Positions 52,401-62,309 are shown, counted from the stretch's first letter. The stretch: DNA of 64,000 nt from Streptomyces colonosanans (GCF_001866645.1 NZ_MLYP01000042.1:1-64000); one strand, 5' to 3'. Translations and numbers: made by a program. The notes: a model not told the origin generated them from the sequence alone.

Positions 52401-53846
52401 CTACTCGACGCGGCGGAGGGCGTCCGCGGGCCGCAGACGGGAGGCGCGCCAGCCACCGAAGGCACCGGCGACCAGACCGCCTGCCACCGCGAGGGCGACG
52501 GCCAGGCCGACGGTGGTGAGGCTCACCGGCGCGGTGAGCGCGACCTCCAGGGTCTTCGCGGCCTGTCGGCCCGGGCCGTCGAAGCCGCCACCGCCGCCGG
52601 GACCACCACCGAAGCCGCCGCCACCACCGCCGAGCTCGGCCTGCAGCGTGGGGCTGATCGCGGTCACGGTGTAGGCCCCCGCGAGGCCGAGCAGGATGCC
52701 GAGGGCGCCGCCCACCAGGCCGTTGACCACCGCCTCGCCTATCACCTGCCGGGTCACCCGGCCCGACCTCCAGCCCAGGGCCTTGAGCGTGCCGAACTCG
52801 CGCACCCGGCGGGAGACCGCGGAGGAGGTGAGGAGTCCGGCGACCAGGAACGCGGCCACGAGCACCACGACGGACAGCCACTTGCCCACGTTGGTGGCGA
52901 GGCCGGCCGCGGTGGACAGGGAGCCGGAAACGGTGCTCGCGAGGTCCGCGGAGGTGGTGACCGTCGTCCCCGGGATGTTCTTCTGGACGGCCTTCTTGAC
53001 GCTGTCGATCCGCTGCGAGTCCGTCGCCTTGACGTAGATCGTGGTGACCTTGTCCTTGGAGTCGGCGAGCGTCTGGGCCTGCTCGAGCGGCACGTACAGG
53101 TTGGCCGCGGAGTCGCCGCTGTCGGCTGTCGCGATGCCGATGACCGTGAACGTGACGCCCTTGATGGTGACGGTGCCGCCGACCTTGAGCTTCTTCTCCT
53201 TGGCGTACGCCGAGTCGGCGACGACGACCTTGGCGTCCGTCTCCGACGTCTTGAACGTACGACCGCTGGTGATCTTCGAGGAGGTCAGGGGACCGAGGGC
53301 GGACTTGGTAACGTCGGTGCCGTAGACGGAGTAGTTGTTGACGTCGAAGTCGGCGCCGCCGCCCTCGACACGGCCCTGCGGCTCACCGGTGGGCACGCCC
53401 GGCCGCCCGCCGTCCGGGTTCTGCCGGAACTGGCCCTGCCGGAACTGGCCGCTGACCTTGATGACCCGCAGGCTCAGCCCGCCGACGGCGTCCGACACAC
53501 CCTTCTGGGCACGAACCTTGGTGACCGTGCTGCTCGCCAGGGTCTGGAAGCCCTGCACCATCACGCGGTCGCTGTTCTGCGTCTCCGTGGAGTCGTTGCC
53601 GCGGGCGCCGAAGCTGAAGCGCGGCCGCTGCGAGTCGCCCGCCGCGGGATCGGCCGCCTTGGTGACGGTCATGTCGGTGCCGAGTCCGTACAGCGACTGC
53701 AGAACCTTGTCCTGCGCCTTCCCCATACCGGAGGACACGGAGTTGACCACGATGACCAGAGCGATGCCCAGGGCGAGCCCGGAGGCGACGACGAGGGCCG
53801 CCTTTCTCCGGCGGCGCAGTTCGCGCCTCAGGTAGGTGAAAAACAT
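52401..53846 (-). CDS. FtsX/MacB-type ABC permease
   Basis: 481 residues. TM1 near the N-terminus (AALVVASGLALGIALVIVVN), a large extracytoplasmic MacB-type domain (~50-310), then three helices (WLSVVVLVAAFLVAGLLTSS; AVVNGLVGGALGILLGLAGA; VGLAVALAVAGGLVAGAFGG) and the terminal cytoplasmic RPADALRRVE. An insert of Gly-rich sequence (GGGGGGFGGGPGGGGGFDGP) sits between TM3 and TM4 and is presumably an exposed loop. Operon head for the ATPase gene. Confidence 0.9.
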   Translation of the reverse strand: MFFTYLRRELRRRRKAALVVASGLALGIALVIVVNSVSSGMGKAQDKVLQSLYGLGTDMTVTKAADPAAGDSQRPRFSFGARGNDSTETQNSDRVMVQGFQTLASSTVTKVRAQKGVSDAVGGLSLRVIKVSGQFRQGQFRQNPDGGRPGVPTGEPQGRVEGGGADFDVNNYSVYGTDVTKSALGPLTSSKITSGRTFKTSETDAKVVVADSAYAKEKKLKVGGTVTIKGVTFTVIGIATADSGDSAANLYVPLEQAQTLADSKDKVTTIYVKATDSQRIDSVKKAVQKNIPGTTVTTSADLASTVSGSLSTAAGLATNVGKWLSVVVLVAAFLVAGLLTSSAVSRRVREFGTLKALGWRSGRVTRQVIGEAVVNGLVGGALGILLGLAGAYTVTAISPTLQAELGGGGGGFGGGPGGGGGFDGPGRQAAKTLEVALTAPVSLTTVGLAVALAVAGGLVAGAFGGWRASRLRPADALRRVE

Positions 53847-53946
53847 GGCCGCACGCTATGAAGGCACTCTGATGACCCCATAAGCCCGCACTGACAGAAC
53901 GATGAGAAGCCTGCGTCGCGCCTCGACGTGGCGGTGCGGACACCAA

Positions 53947-53981
53947 GGCGCCCGCCACCCCTGAGCGGGACGGCGGGCGCC
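53947..53981 (-). terminator. Terminator after the L,D-transpeptidase gene
   Basis: A perfect 10-bp stem GGCGCCCGCC with a 15-nt loop, 36 nt after the stop. Confidence 0.65.
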
Positions 53982-54016
53982 TGGTGAAGTGATCGGGTAC
54001 CGCGTGGCGTTCGGCG

Positions 54017-55264
54017 TCAGACGGCCGAACCCGCCTTCCACTGGGCCCAGTCCATGTTCCAGCCGTTGAGGCCGTTGTCCGGGGCGACCGTCTTGTCGCC
54101 GGTGTGCTGGACGACCACCACGTCACCGATGAGCGAGTGGTTGAAGAACCATGCACCCGAGGTGTTCGGGTCGCCCGCGCCCTTGGCGTCCGACAGGCCG
54201 ACGCAGCCGTGGCTGGTGTTCGCCACGCCGAAGATGCCCCTGCCCCAGTAGTTGCCGTGGATGAAGGTGCCGGAGGTGGTCAGGCGCATGGCGTGCGGCA
54301 CGTCCTTGATGTCGTACTCGCCCTTGCCGTCGCCGTCCTTGAAGCCGACGGTCGCGCCGTTCATCCGGGTCTCCGTGAACTTCTGGGAGATCACCATCTG
54401 GCCTTCGTACGTCTTGTTCTGCGGCGAACCCGCGGATATCGGGATGGTCTTGACGACCTTGCCGTCCTGCGTGACCTTCATCTGCTTGGTCCGCGCGTCG
54501 ACGTACGAGACCTGGTTGCGGCCGATCTTGAAGCTGACCGTCTTCTGCTGCACGCCGTACACACCGCTCGCACCCTCGACGCCGTCGAGGTCGAGCTTGA
54601 GCGTGACGGTGGAGCCTTCCTTCCAGTACTGCTCGGGGCGGAAGTCGAGCCGGTTGGGGCTGAACCAGTGCCCGACGACTTCCTGACCGCTGCTGGACGT
54701 CACAGTGATCTTCTTCTGGACGGCGGCCTTGTTGGTGATCGCCTTGTCGAAGTTGATCGAGACCGGCATGCCCACACCGACGGTGGAGCCGCCCTCCGGC
54801 GTGAAGTTGCCTATGAAGGAGTGGGCCGGGGCGACGGTCGTGAAGGAGGCGTTCTCATGGGCTTCGCGGCCCGCGGAGTCCTGAGCCGTCACGGCAACCT
54901 TGTATGTCGTCGCCCGCTCCAGCCGGCCGCTGGGCGCCCAGCTCTTCTTGTCGGCGGATATCTGCCCGGCAACAGGCGTGCCGGAGGCGGTGGTCATGGT
55001 GACGTCGGTCAGCGTCCCCTTGGCGACCGTGACCTTGGCGGCGTTGTTGATGGAGGCGTTGTCGGAACCGTCCGCCGGCGTGATCTTGACTTGCGCCTCG
55101 GATGCCTTCTGAGCCGCCGCCTCATCGACGTTGGCCTGCGCGGTGGCCCCGCCACCGCTGCCACCGGCCTCTTTACTGCCTCCACTGCACGCGGTGAGCA
55201 CGAGCATCCCGCCGAGCAGAGCGGACGCGGCCGTCAGGCACTTACGCCGCTTACTGTCCGTCAT
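54017..55264 (-). CDS. L,D-transpeptidase lipoprotein
   Basis: 415 residues from ATG 55264; an ATG five codons upstream (55279) is possible. It has a lipoprotein signal (RKCLTAASALLGGMLVLTAC) with the lipobox LTAC, two Ig-like domains (~55-265) as in mycobacterial LdtMt2, and a YkuD catalytic domain with HGNYWGRGIFGVANTSHGCV containing the SHGC nucleophile Cys. It forms 3-3 peptidoglycan crosslinks at the outer face of the membrane. A short C-terminal tail follows the catalytic domain. Confidence 0.92.
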   Translation of the reverse strand: MTDSKRRKCLTAASALLGGMLVLTACSGGSKEAGGSGGGATAQANVDEAAAQKASEAQVKITPADGSDNASINNAAKVTVAKGTLTDVTMTTASGTPVAGQISADKKSWAPSGRLERATTYKVAVTAQDSAGREAHENASFTTVAPAHSFIGNFTPEGGSTVGVGMPVSINFDKAITNKAAVQKKITVTSSSGQEVVGHWFSPNRLDFRPEQYWKEGSTVTLKLDLDGVEGASGVYGVQQKTVSFKIGRNQVSYVDARTKQMKVTQDGKVVKTIPISAGSPQNKTYEGQMVISQKFTETRMNGATVGFKDGDGKGEYDIKDVPHAMRLTTSGTFIHGNYWGRGIFGVANTSHGCVGLSDAKGAGDPNTSGAWFFNHSLIGDVVVVQHTGDKTVAPDNGLNGWNMDWAQWKAGSAV

Positions 55265-55500
55265 CACACGCTTCTCCATTGTTGCCGAATTCCCCAAAAT
55301 GCCATGGGTCCCCCGTAGAACCCTCAACGCCCCGACCGGTTCGCCCCGTTCCACATCCCATGGATATGTGGGGCATACCACGTCGACCCGATGGGTGCGC
55401 AAGGGCCTCCGCGTCACGCGGAGCGACAGGGGACACACCGTGAAACGACGGAGCCCCGGGCTCCGATGGCCACCCGGGGGCACCGCATCCCTACGGCACG

Positions 55501-55860
55501 TCAGCCGAGCCCGACCTCCTCGTCGTTCTCGTCCCCCTCATCATCGACCTCATCATCCTCACCGAAGGTCCATTCCGGCGAATCAGGGTCGTAGTCGATC
55601 TGCTCACTGCTCCAGGAGGCCTGGACGAGTTCGACCCCCGGCACCTCGCTGACCAGGTCGGCCGGATCGACGATATAGGCGAGGGCCTCCGCAGTGTCTT
55701 CCGTCACGGCGCTCTCGGTGTACGTGCGCTCGCCCTCGGGCATGTCCGGGTCGCCCGCGACACGGCGCAGGGCGGCCTTGGTGAGAGTGTCCGCGTCGTC
55801 GACCCGAACGACCAATTCAACGCAAAGTCGGACATACTGTGATGTCTCAGGAGTGCTCAT
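55501..55860 (-). CDS. Acidic hypothetical protein
   Basis: 119 residues from ATG 55860 (MSTPETSQYVRLCVELVVRV). An N-terminal alpha/beta domain of ~95 residues and a very acidic tail (GEDDEVDDEGDENDEEVGLG). Conserved-looking in actinobacteria; function unknown. The region is otherwise quiet. Confidence 0.75.
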   Translation of the reverse strand: MSTPETSQYVRLCVELVVRVDDADTLTKAALRRVAGDPDMPEGERTYTESAVTEDTAEALAYIVDPADLVSEVPGVELVQASWSSEQIDYDPDSPEWTFGEDDEVDDEGDENDEEVGLG

Positions 55861-55980
55861 GGCGGGCAGCGTACGGCCCGGAGCGGATATGAAGAGGGGC
55901 GACTTCCCCGCGACCCGCACCTTTCACTAACATCGACCTATTCGGCCAATTCACAAGCGCCACAGGGGGATCGGTATTTC

Positions 55981-56289
55981 GTGTCCGCCGCACGTCGATC
56001 ATCGTCCACCGCACGCCGGACGTTGCTGACCGCCACCGTCGCGGGAACCCTGCTGGGTGCCCTGTGGTTCGTCCCGTCCGCGGGCGCGGCACCGGACACG
56101 TCCGGGCTGCGGACACAGGCGTCCACGGACGCGAACGCCACCGCGGACCCGGCGGCCACAGACACCCAACTCGCCGACACGGGAGCCGTGGACACAACAC
56201 CGTACGTGGTGGGCGGCGCCCTCTTCCTGTGCGTGGGCGCGGGCTTCGTGACGTACTCGGTGCGCAGGGAGCGCGCAGAAGCGTACTGA
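55981..56289 (+). CDS. Small LADTG sortase-type surface protein
   Basis: 102 residues from GTG 55981. A signal peptide (LLTATVAGTLLGALWFVPSA then GAA), a short Thr/Asp-rich stretch, then QLADTG, a helix (YVVGGALFLCVGAGFVTYSV) and RRERAEAY. LAxTG followed by helix and basic tail is the recognition signal of class E sortases, used by streptomycete chaplins. The mature part is only about 45 residues and no sortase gene is adjacent. Confidence 0.8.
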   Translation: MSAARRSSSTARRTLLTATVAGTLLGALWFVPSAGAAPDTSGLRTQASTDANATADPAATDTQLADTGAVDTTPYVVGGALFLCVGAGFVTYSVRRERAEAY

Positions 56290-56290
56290 G

Positions 56291-56318
56291 GGCCGCCGTC
56301 GCGCCGGCGACAGCGGCC
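56291..56318. terminator. Bidirectional terminator between the LADTG gene and hutH
   Basis: GGCCGC-C-GTCGC-GCCG-GCGAC-A-GCGGCC fills the 48-bp gap between two convergent genes. Confidence 0.7.
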
Positions 56319-56337
56319 CCCGCCACGGGCCGGGCGG

Positions 56338-57885
56338 TCAGGCCAGCGGCCCGGTGACCCCCTCGACGGCCGACACGAGCCGCCCCGTCCGTACGAACCC
56401 GTCCGCTGCCGCGAGATCCGGGGCCAGGAAGCGGTCCGGGCCCGGGCCCCCGACGCCCGCCTCGCGCAGCGCGGTGATCGCCGCCCTGGTCGCCGGGGCC
56501 GGGGTCAGCCCCTCGCGCAGTTCGACGGCCCGCGCCGCCGCGTACAGCTCGATCGCCAGCACCCGGGTCAGATTGTCCACCGCCGTCCGGAGCTTGCGCG
56601 CCGCCGACCAGCCCATCGAGACGTGGTCCTCCTGCATCGCGGAGGACGGGATGGAGTCGGCGGACGCGGGCACGGCGAGCCGCTTCATCTCGCTGACCAG
56701 CGCCGCCTGCGTGTACTGGGCGATCATCAGGCCCGAGTCGACGCCCGGGTCGTCCGCCAGGAAGGGCGGCAGGCCGTGCGAGCGGTTCTTGTCGAGCAGA
56801 CGGTCCGTGCGGCGTTCCGCGATCGAGGCCAGGTCCGCCACCGCGATCGCCAGGAAGTCCAGGACGTACGCCACCGGCGCGCCATGGAAGTTGCCGTTCG
56901 ACTCGACCCGCCCTTCCGCGGGCAGGACCACCGGGTTGTCGACCGCGGAGGCCAGTTCACGCTCGGCGACCAGGCGGGCATGCGCCAGGGTGTCCCGGCC
57001 CGCGCCCGCGACCTGCGGGGCGCAGCGGACCGAGTACGCGTCCTGCACACGCGGCGCGTCGTCCTGGTGATGACCCGTCAGGCCCGAACCCTTGAGCACC
57101 GCGAGCATGTTGGCGGCCGACGCGCCCTGTCCGGGGTGCGGACGGATCGCGTGCAGCTCCGGCGCCAGCACCTTGTCCGTGCCGAGCAGCGCCTCCAGCG
57201 AGAGCGCGGCCGTGACGTCGGCCGACGTGTACAGCGTCTCCAGGTCCGCCAGCGCCATGATCAGCATGCCGAGCATGCCGTCGGTGCCGTTGAGAAGCGC
57301 GAGTCCCTCCTTCTCGCGCAGTTCGACGGGGGCGATGCCGTGCTCGGCGAGAAGTTCGGCGGCGGGCCGTACGGTGCCGTCGGGGCCCTCGGCCTCACCC
57401 TCGCCCATGAGCGTCAGCGCGCAGTGGGACAGCGGTGCCAGGTCGCCGGAGCAGCCGAGCGAACCGTACTCGTGCACGACCGGGGTGATGCCGGCATTGA
57501 GGATGTCCGCCATCGTCCGCGCGACCTCGGGACGGACACCGGTGTGCCCCGAGCAGACGGTCTTCAGCCGCAGGAACATCAGGGCGCGGACGACCTCCCG
57601 CTCGACCCGCGGGCCCATGCCGGCCGCGTGCGAACGGACGATGTTGCGCTGCAGCTGGGTGCGCAGCTCCTGGCTGATGTGCCGGGTCGCCAGCGCGCCG
57701 AACCCGGTGCTGACCCCGTAGACGGGGTCCGGCTTCGCCGCCAGCGCGTCCACGACTCCCCGGGCCTGCGCGAGGGCCGCCAGGGCCTCCTCTGAGAGCT
57801 CGATCCGGGCACCCGCGCGGGCCACGGCGAGCACGTCGGACGCGGTGACCCCGGACGTCCCCACCACCACAGTGTGCATATCCAT
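56338..57885 (-). CDS. hutH: Histidine ammonia-lyase
   Basis: 515 residues from ATG 57885 (MDMHTVVVGTSGVTASDVLA); ATG 57879 is also possible and no clear ribosome-binding site is seen. The MIO prosthetic group forms from the triad in GSLGCSGDLAPLSH; Cys replaces the more common Ala before Ser-Gly, as I recall for Streptomyces griseus HutH. YGVSTGFGALA, RNIVRSHAAGMG, NGTDGMLGML and HHQDDAPRVQDAYSVRCAPQ are conserved. First step of histidine degradation to urocanate and ammonia. Confidence 0.94.
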   Translation of the reverse strand: MDMHTVVVGTSGVTASDVLAVARAGARIELSEEALAALAQARGVVDALAAKPDPVYGVSTGFGALATRHISQELRTQLQRNIVRSHAAGMGPRVEREVVRALMFLRLKTVCSGHTGVRPEVARTMADILNAGITPVVHEYGSLGCSGDLAPLSHCALTLMGEGEAEGPDGTVRPAAELLAEHGIAPVELREKEGLALLNGTDGMLGMLIMALADLETLYTSADVTAALSLEALLGTDKVLAPELHAIRPHPGQGASAANMLAVLKGSGLTGHHQDDAPRVQDAYSVRCAPQVAGAGRDTLAHARLVAERELASAVDNPVVLPAEGRVESNGNFHGAPVAYVLDFLAIAVADLASIAERRTDRLLDKNRSHGLPPFLADDPGVDSGLMIAQYTQAALVSEMKRLAVPASADSIPSSAMQEDHVSMGWSAARKLRTAVDNLTRVLAIELYAAARAVELREGLTPAPATRAAITALREAGVGGPGPDRFLAPDLAAADGFVRTGRLVSAVEGVTGPLA

Positions 57886-57989
57886 ATTCAGGAGCGTACG
57901 CAGTGAATTCGATGATGTCACTAGTGGACTGCGGGGTGGCCCCTTACCCGGCCGAGGGGACGGCGTGGCCCCGGCAGGGCGGCCGGCGC

Positions 57990-59129
57990 TCAGGACTGAC
58001 GCCCACGGAACCGGCGGCGCTCCCCCACGGGCGGAGGCGTGTCGGCCAGGCGTACGACCGGATCGTCGGGCCCCTCACGGCCCGCGACCACGGGCTTCGA
58101 GGCACGCAGGGCCTTGGCGCGGTACTGGGCCGCGTCCGCGAGCCGGAACAGCCGGCGGGCCGAGCGGACCGGCCCGATGGGATCCAGGGTCGAGGCGACC
58201 CCGCAGGCGACGCCTTCGCCGAGTTCCAGCTCGGCCGCGCGGCGGCAGACCTCCTCGGCGATCCGGACGACCTCGTCGGCCGGCGGGCCGACGGCCAGAA
58301 GACAGAACTCGTCGCCGCCGAGGCGGGCGACAAGCGTCTCCGGCAGCATGGCGCCACACAGCGAGAGGACCGAACCGAAACGTTCCAGCAGCCGGTCGCC
58401 CACGGCATGCCCCTGGGTGTCGTTGACCTGCTTGAGCCCGTTGAGATCACAGACGACGAGCGAGACCCCGATCCCGTCCTCGCGGTGCTGCTCGACCGCC
58501 TCGTCGAGGCGTACGTCGACGGCGCGGCGGTTGGCCAGTCCGGTGAGGGCGTCGGTGAAGGCCAGCCGGCGCGCCTCCTCCAGACGTTCGGTCTGGGCGA
58601 TACCGGCGGCGACGACGGAGGCGAGCACGGTGGCGAAGTCGGCGTCGGCACGGTCGAAGACGGGGGCGCCGACCGGGCGGGCCACATACAGCTCACCCCA
58701 GGCGCGGCCGTGCAGCACGAGGGGCGCGACGACACAGCAGCCGCGGCGACGGCGGCGCAGGGCGGCCACGCGCTGGTGGCAGTACCCGGCGTGCCCCGCG
58801 GCCGAGCCGTCCGCGGTCTCCACCCAGGCGCTCGGCCCGCCGCCGCCCGCCCAACGCTCGTGCAGGAACTCGGTGATCTCCGGGAACTGGTGCACGGGAT
58901 ACGCCTCGTGCTCCGGGAACTCCTCCTCGGCGGGTGCGCGCTCCCCCACGTTGACCAGGACCCGCAGCCGCCCCAGCTCGCGCTCCCACACGGAGAGCGC
59001 GGCGAAGCTCCCGGCGAGCGCCCGGCACGCGCCGAGGGCGGCGGCCTGCCAGGACTCCCGCGGAGTGTGCGCCGCCGCCATCCCCTGCGCCAGCGCCACC
59101 ACGGCCCTCAGCCGACTGTCCTCACCCAT
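57990..59129 (-). CDS. GAF-GGDEF diguanylate cyclase
   Basis: 379 residues. The N-terminal ~190 residues form a GAF-like sensor (PLVLHGRAWGELYVARPVGA, ADFATVLASVVAAGIAQTER); the GGDEF domain (~195-350) has DALTGLANRRAVDVRLDEAV and an intact active site ARLGGDEFCLLAVG. It should make c-di-GMP, which controls development in Streptomyces through BldD. No EAL domain. An Arg-rich tail (VGERRRFRGRQS) ends the protein. No membrane segment, so cytosolic. Upstream of hutH on the same strand, 104 bp apart. Confidence 0.9.
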   Translation of the reverse strand: MGEDSRLRAVVALAQGMAAAHTPRESWQAAALGACRALAGSFAALSVWERELGRLRVLVNVGERAPAEEEFPEHEAYPVHQFPEITEFLHERWAGGGGPSAWVETADGSAAGHAGYCHQRVAALRRRRRGCCVVAPLVLHGRAWGELYVARPVGAPVFDRADADFATVLASVVAAGIAQTERLEEARRLAFTDALTGLANRRAVDVRLDEAVEQHREDGIGVSLVVCDLNGLKQVNDTQGHAVGDRLLERFGSVLSLCGAMLPETLVARLGGDEFCLLAVGPPADEVVRIAEEVCRRAAELELGEGVACGVASTLDPIGPVRSARRLFRLADAAQYRAKALRASKPVVAGREGPDDPVVRLADTPPPVGERRRFRGRQS

Positions 59130-59209
59130 CCCTCCAGGCTAGGGACGTTCAGGACAATGTGGGACATCGATGCGGCGATCAGGGTGTGCGGACGCCGGGC
59201 GCCTCGCGG

Positions 59210-60016
59210 CTACTCTCCGGGCCAGCTGGGGCTGCGCTTCTCGTTGAAGGCCGCCACCCCCTCCGCCCGGTCCCCCGAGAACGCCACCGAGCGCCACGCC
59301 GCGTCCTCGACCTCGAGACCGGTCCGCAGGTCCAGGCCGTGCCCCAACCTCAGGGCGCGCTTCGCGGCACGCAGACCCACGGGGGAGTTCGCGGCGATGC
59401 GGGCCGCGAGGCCGAGCGCCTCCGCGCGGTCCCGGCCCTCCGGTACGAGCTCGTCGACCAGACCCAACTCCCGCGCCTCGGCCGCCTCCAGGCGCCGTGC
59501 CGTGAAGATCAGCTCCGCCGCACGCGCCGCGCCCACCCGGCGGGGCAGCAGCTGTGTGCCACCGCCGCCCGGGATCACGCCGACGGACACCTCGGGCAGC
59601 CCGACCACCGCCGTGCGGTCCGCCACGATCAGGTCGCAGGACAGCGCCAGCTCGAAGCCGCCGCCCAGCGCGTAGCCGTGCACGGCGGCGACCGTCGGCA
59701 TCGGCAGCTCCAGGACGCCGGTGTAGGCGGCGCGCGCGACCGGCCGCTGGCGCACCAGGTCGGCGTCCGTGAAGGAGTTGCGCTCCTTCAGGTCGGCGCC
59801 CACGCAGAAGGCCCGCTCGTGCGTCGACGTCAGCACCGTCACCCGGGCGTCCCGGTCGGCGGCCAGGTGCTCGCACGCCGCGGCGATCGAGCGCGCCATC
59901 TGCGTGGACACCGCGTTCATCGCCTTGGGCCGGTCGAGCGCCAGCTCCGCGACATACCCGTGCCGCCGTACGACGACGTACTCGCCGAACCGCCGCTCGT
60001 CGCCCTGCTCCGCCAT
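59210..60016 (-). CDS. Enoyl-CoA hydratase/isomerase family protein
   Basis: 268 residues from an ATG with GGGAGGG upstream. The crotonase fold is clear: AFCVGADLKERNSF (first oxyanion NH), GYALGGGFELALSCDLIVAD (second oxyanion loop), PEVSVGVIPGGGGTQLLPRR with the catalytic Glu region. Probable fatty-acid or branched-acid oxidation; exact substrate unclear. Confidence 0.9.
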   Translation of the reverse strand: MAEQGDERRFGEYVVVRRHGYVAELALDRPKAMNAVSTQMARSIAAACEHLAADRDARVTVLTSTHERAFCVGADLKERNSFTDADLVRQRPVARAAYTGVLELPMPTVAAVHGYALGGGFELALSCDLIVADRTAVVGLPEVSVGVIPGGGGTQLLPRRVGAARAAELIFTARRLEAAEARELGLVDELVPEGRDRAEALGLAARIAANSPVGLRAAKRALRLGHGLDLRTGLEVEDAAWRSVAFSGDRAEGVAAFNEKRSPSWPGE

Positions 60017-60237
60017 GACACCCTCCCGGTTAACGCGGGTTAACTACCGACATCCCGATCATCGCAGCCGAAGCGGCCCGGCGGAAGCCGCCGCGATCCT
60101 CGGACGGACACGGGCCACCCGTCCCCGTTCGAGTGAATCTGAGCCGTCTCCGTCCCATCCGACCTTCGCCGGCGCATAGCCTGCGCACCGTCATGACGTG
60201 AGGGTGGAAGTGCGGACACGCCGGGAGAGGGGCGGCC

Positions 60238-60831
60238 ATGACGACGGACACGGCCACCGCGGAAGCCACGACGACGGAAATCGACGCTCCGGGTCCCTTC
60301 CGGCGCCGCCCCGCGGGCCGCCACCGCAAGCCCCGCCCGCGGCGCATGGCCCTCGCCGTCGGCGGGCTCACGCTCGCCGCCGGGGCGCTGAGCCTCGTAC
60401 GCCTCACCTCCGGGTCGGTGACGGACGGGGGCGGCGGGACCGCGGAGGCCCAGCCCCGGATCGGCAGCAGCGACGTCGTCGGCAGCACGGCTGACTCGGT
60501 CGCCGCCACACCGTCCCCGCGGACCGCGAGCCGCCGAGCGAGCGCCGCCATGGGAGGGGTGAGCGCGACCCCGAGCGCACGGACCACCGCGCACCCTTCC
60601 TCGTCGGCCCCGCGTGCCGCCGACCCCGCGACCGGCATCCCGGAGGCGCCCTCGACCCCCACGGCCTCGGAGACGCCCGAGCCGTCGGCGCCGCCGACGT
60701 CCGCAGCACCGCTTCCCACACCCTCGCCGACCACGACCCCCGAGGACTCCGACCCGGACACGAGCGCCCCGGGCCTGTGCGTCCCGGTCATCGGACTGTG
60801 CGTCAACGACCTGTCCTCACCCAAGAACTGA
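60238..60831 (+). CDS. Membrane-anchored Ser/Thr/Pro-rich protein
   Basis: 197 residues. Cytoplasmic basic N-terminus (RRRPAGRHRKPRPRRMALAV), one helix (LAVGGLTLAAGALSLVRLTS), a long disordered outer part rich in Ser, Thr, Pro and Ala, and a conserved-looking end with two Cys (PGLCVPVIGLCVNDL). No family recognised. Divergent from the enoyl-CoA hydratase gene. Confidence 0.7.
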   Translation: MTTDTATAEATTTEIDAPGPFRRRPAGRHRKPRPRRMALAVGGLTLAAGALSLVRLTSGSVTDGGGGTAEAQPRIGSSDVVGSTADSVAATPSPRTASRRASAAMGGVSATPSARTTAHPSSSAPRAADPATGIPEAPSTPTASETPEPSAPPTSAAPLPTPSPTTTPEDSDPDTSAPGLCVPVIGLCVNDLSSPKN

Positions 60832-60892
60832 CGGAACGCACGGACACCGGACACCGCCCGTCCGACCCGGGTCGCCGATCGGGACGTACGGA

Positions 60893-62032
60893 CTACGCCG
60901 TCCCGTCACGCCGTGCCAGCAGCCACGGCTCGATCACGCCGAGGCCGCGCACCGGACGCTGCCACATCGGCTGGAGCGCGAAGCGGTAGGACGGCGGTTC
61001 CTCGCCCTCCTTCTCCGCTACGGCCGCGGCCTCGGCGGCCTTCGTCTCGGAGGCGGGCGCCTCGGCCGTGCGGATCAGTTCCTCCGCGAACGCGCCGTCG
61101 ACCAGGACCGCGTCCCGGGGAGCTATCGAGGTGAGCCGGCTCGCCAGGTTCACCGTCGTACCGAAGACATCACCCATACGGGTGGTCACCGTGCCGAAGG
61201 CGATACCCACACGCAGTTCCGGCATGGTCTCGTCGTGCGCCATCGTCTCGATGAGGCGGAGAGCGATCTCCGCGGCCGTACCCCCGTCGTCCGCCGCGAA
61301 CAGCACCTCGTCGCCGAGCGTCTTGATCAGCCGTCCGCCGTGCGCGGCGACCAGATCCGCCGCAGTCGTCTCGAACGCCTCGACGAGTTCACCCAGTTCC
61401 TCCTCCTCCAGGCGGCGCGTCAGGCGCGTGAAGCCCACGAGGTCCGCGAAGCCGACCGCGAGACGGCGGTCGACCATCTCCTCGTCGTCGGCGGCCTGGA
61501 CGACCCGGCCGGTCGCGGCGGCGAGCTGGCGCCGCCAGACGTAGACGAGGAACTCCTCCAGCTCCGGCAGGAGCAGCTCGATCAGGGGGTACGTGACCTC
61601 CGTGCGGGTCATGCCGGGCTCGGGTGGCTCGGTGAGGCCCTCCAGGAAGGAGTCGATCTGCCACTCGGCCAGCCGGGCGGTGGTCTGCCCGGTCGAACGG
61701 GCCACCTGCACCGCCATCGCCTCGCTCAGCAGGCCCGCCTCGACCAGACCGGCGAGCCGGCGCAGCGCCAGGACGTCGGCCTCCGTGAGCGCCTTGGCCT
61801 GCCCGATGTCCGCGAAACCCATCGCCCGCCAGAACCGGGACGCCAGCTCCATCGAGACGCCCGCGCTGCGGGCCGCTTGGAAGGGGGTGTAGCGGCGCTC
61901 CGCTCCCAGGATGAGCTGTTCCAGGCGGAGCGCGAGGGGGTTCTCGTCGGACTCGGCGTGTGCGTCCCGCCCCGGCTCACCGTCGGGGGCGAGGCGTCCG
62001 CCCGTGCCCGAGCCCGTGTCGTCGACGGTCAC
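60893..62032 (-). CDS. cya: Class III adenylate cyclase
   Basis: 379 residues. The N-terminal ~180 residues are a helical regulatory region (ALRRLAGLVEAGLLSEAMAV, LIELLLPELEEFLVYVWRRQ); the catalytic domain starts RRLAVGFADLVGFTRLTRRL (metal Asp), then GGRLIKTLGDEVLFAADDGG and GDVFGTTVNLASRLTSIAPR. Soluble, no membrane helix. The order cya, birA, pccB matches the S. coelicolor cya locus as I remember it; cAMP there affects germination and growth. Confidence 0.9.
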   Translation of the reverse strand: MTVDDTGSGTGGRLAPDGEPGRDAHAESDENPLALRLEQLILGAERRYTPFQAARSAGVSMELASRFWRAMGFADIGQAKALTEADVLALRRLAGLVEAGLLSEAMAVQVARSTGQTTARLAEWQIDSFLEGLTEPPEPGMTRTEVTYPLIELLLPELEEFLVYVWRRQLAAATGRVVQAADDEEMVDRRLAVGFADLVGFTRLTRRLEEEELGELVEAFETTAADLVAAHGGRLIKTLGDEVLFAADDGGTAAEIALRLIETMAHDETMPELRVGIAFGTVTTRMGDVFGTTVNLASRLTSIAPRDAVLVDGAFAEELIRTAEAPASETKAAEAAAVAEKEGEEPPSYRFALQPMWQRPVRGLGVIEPWLLARRDGTA

Positions 62033-62309
62033 GCGTGCTGCCCTTCCGATCTGCCACGGTCAGGTATCGACCGCGGTCAACTCTACGGCAGGTGTGCGGT
62101 AGCTCACTCCTCGGCGGGAACCTCCGGTGGTGGGGGCGGACACCCTGGGACACCCGGGGCCCGGAGCGGCCTCCGGCTCCGACGCGACCGCTCCCCGGGG
62201 GCTCCGCCCCGGCCCCCGTATCGGCCTGAACGGCCTCGCTCGCGGACGAGCGCCGGACGGGCCGGTCGCGACCGGCCTCCGGGTGCCGGCCGGGCCGATC
62301 CCCGCTCCC

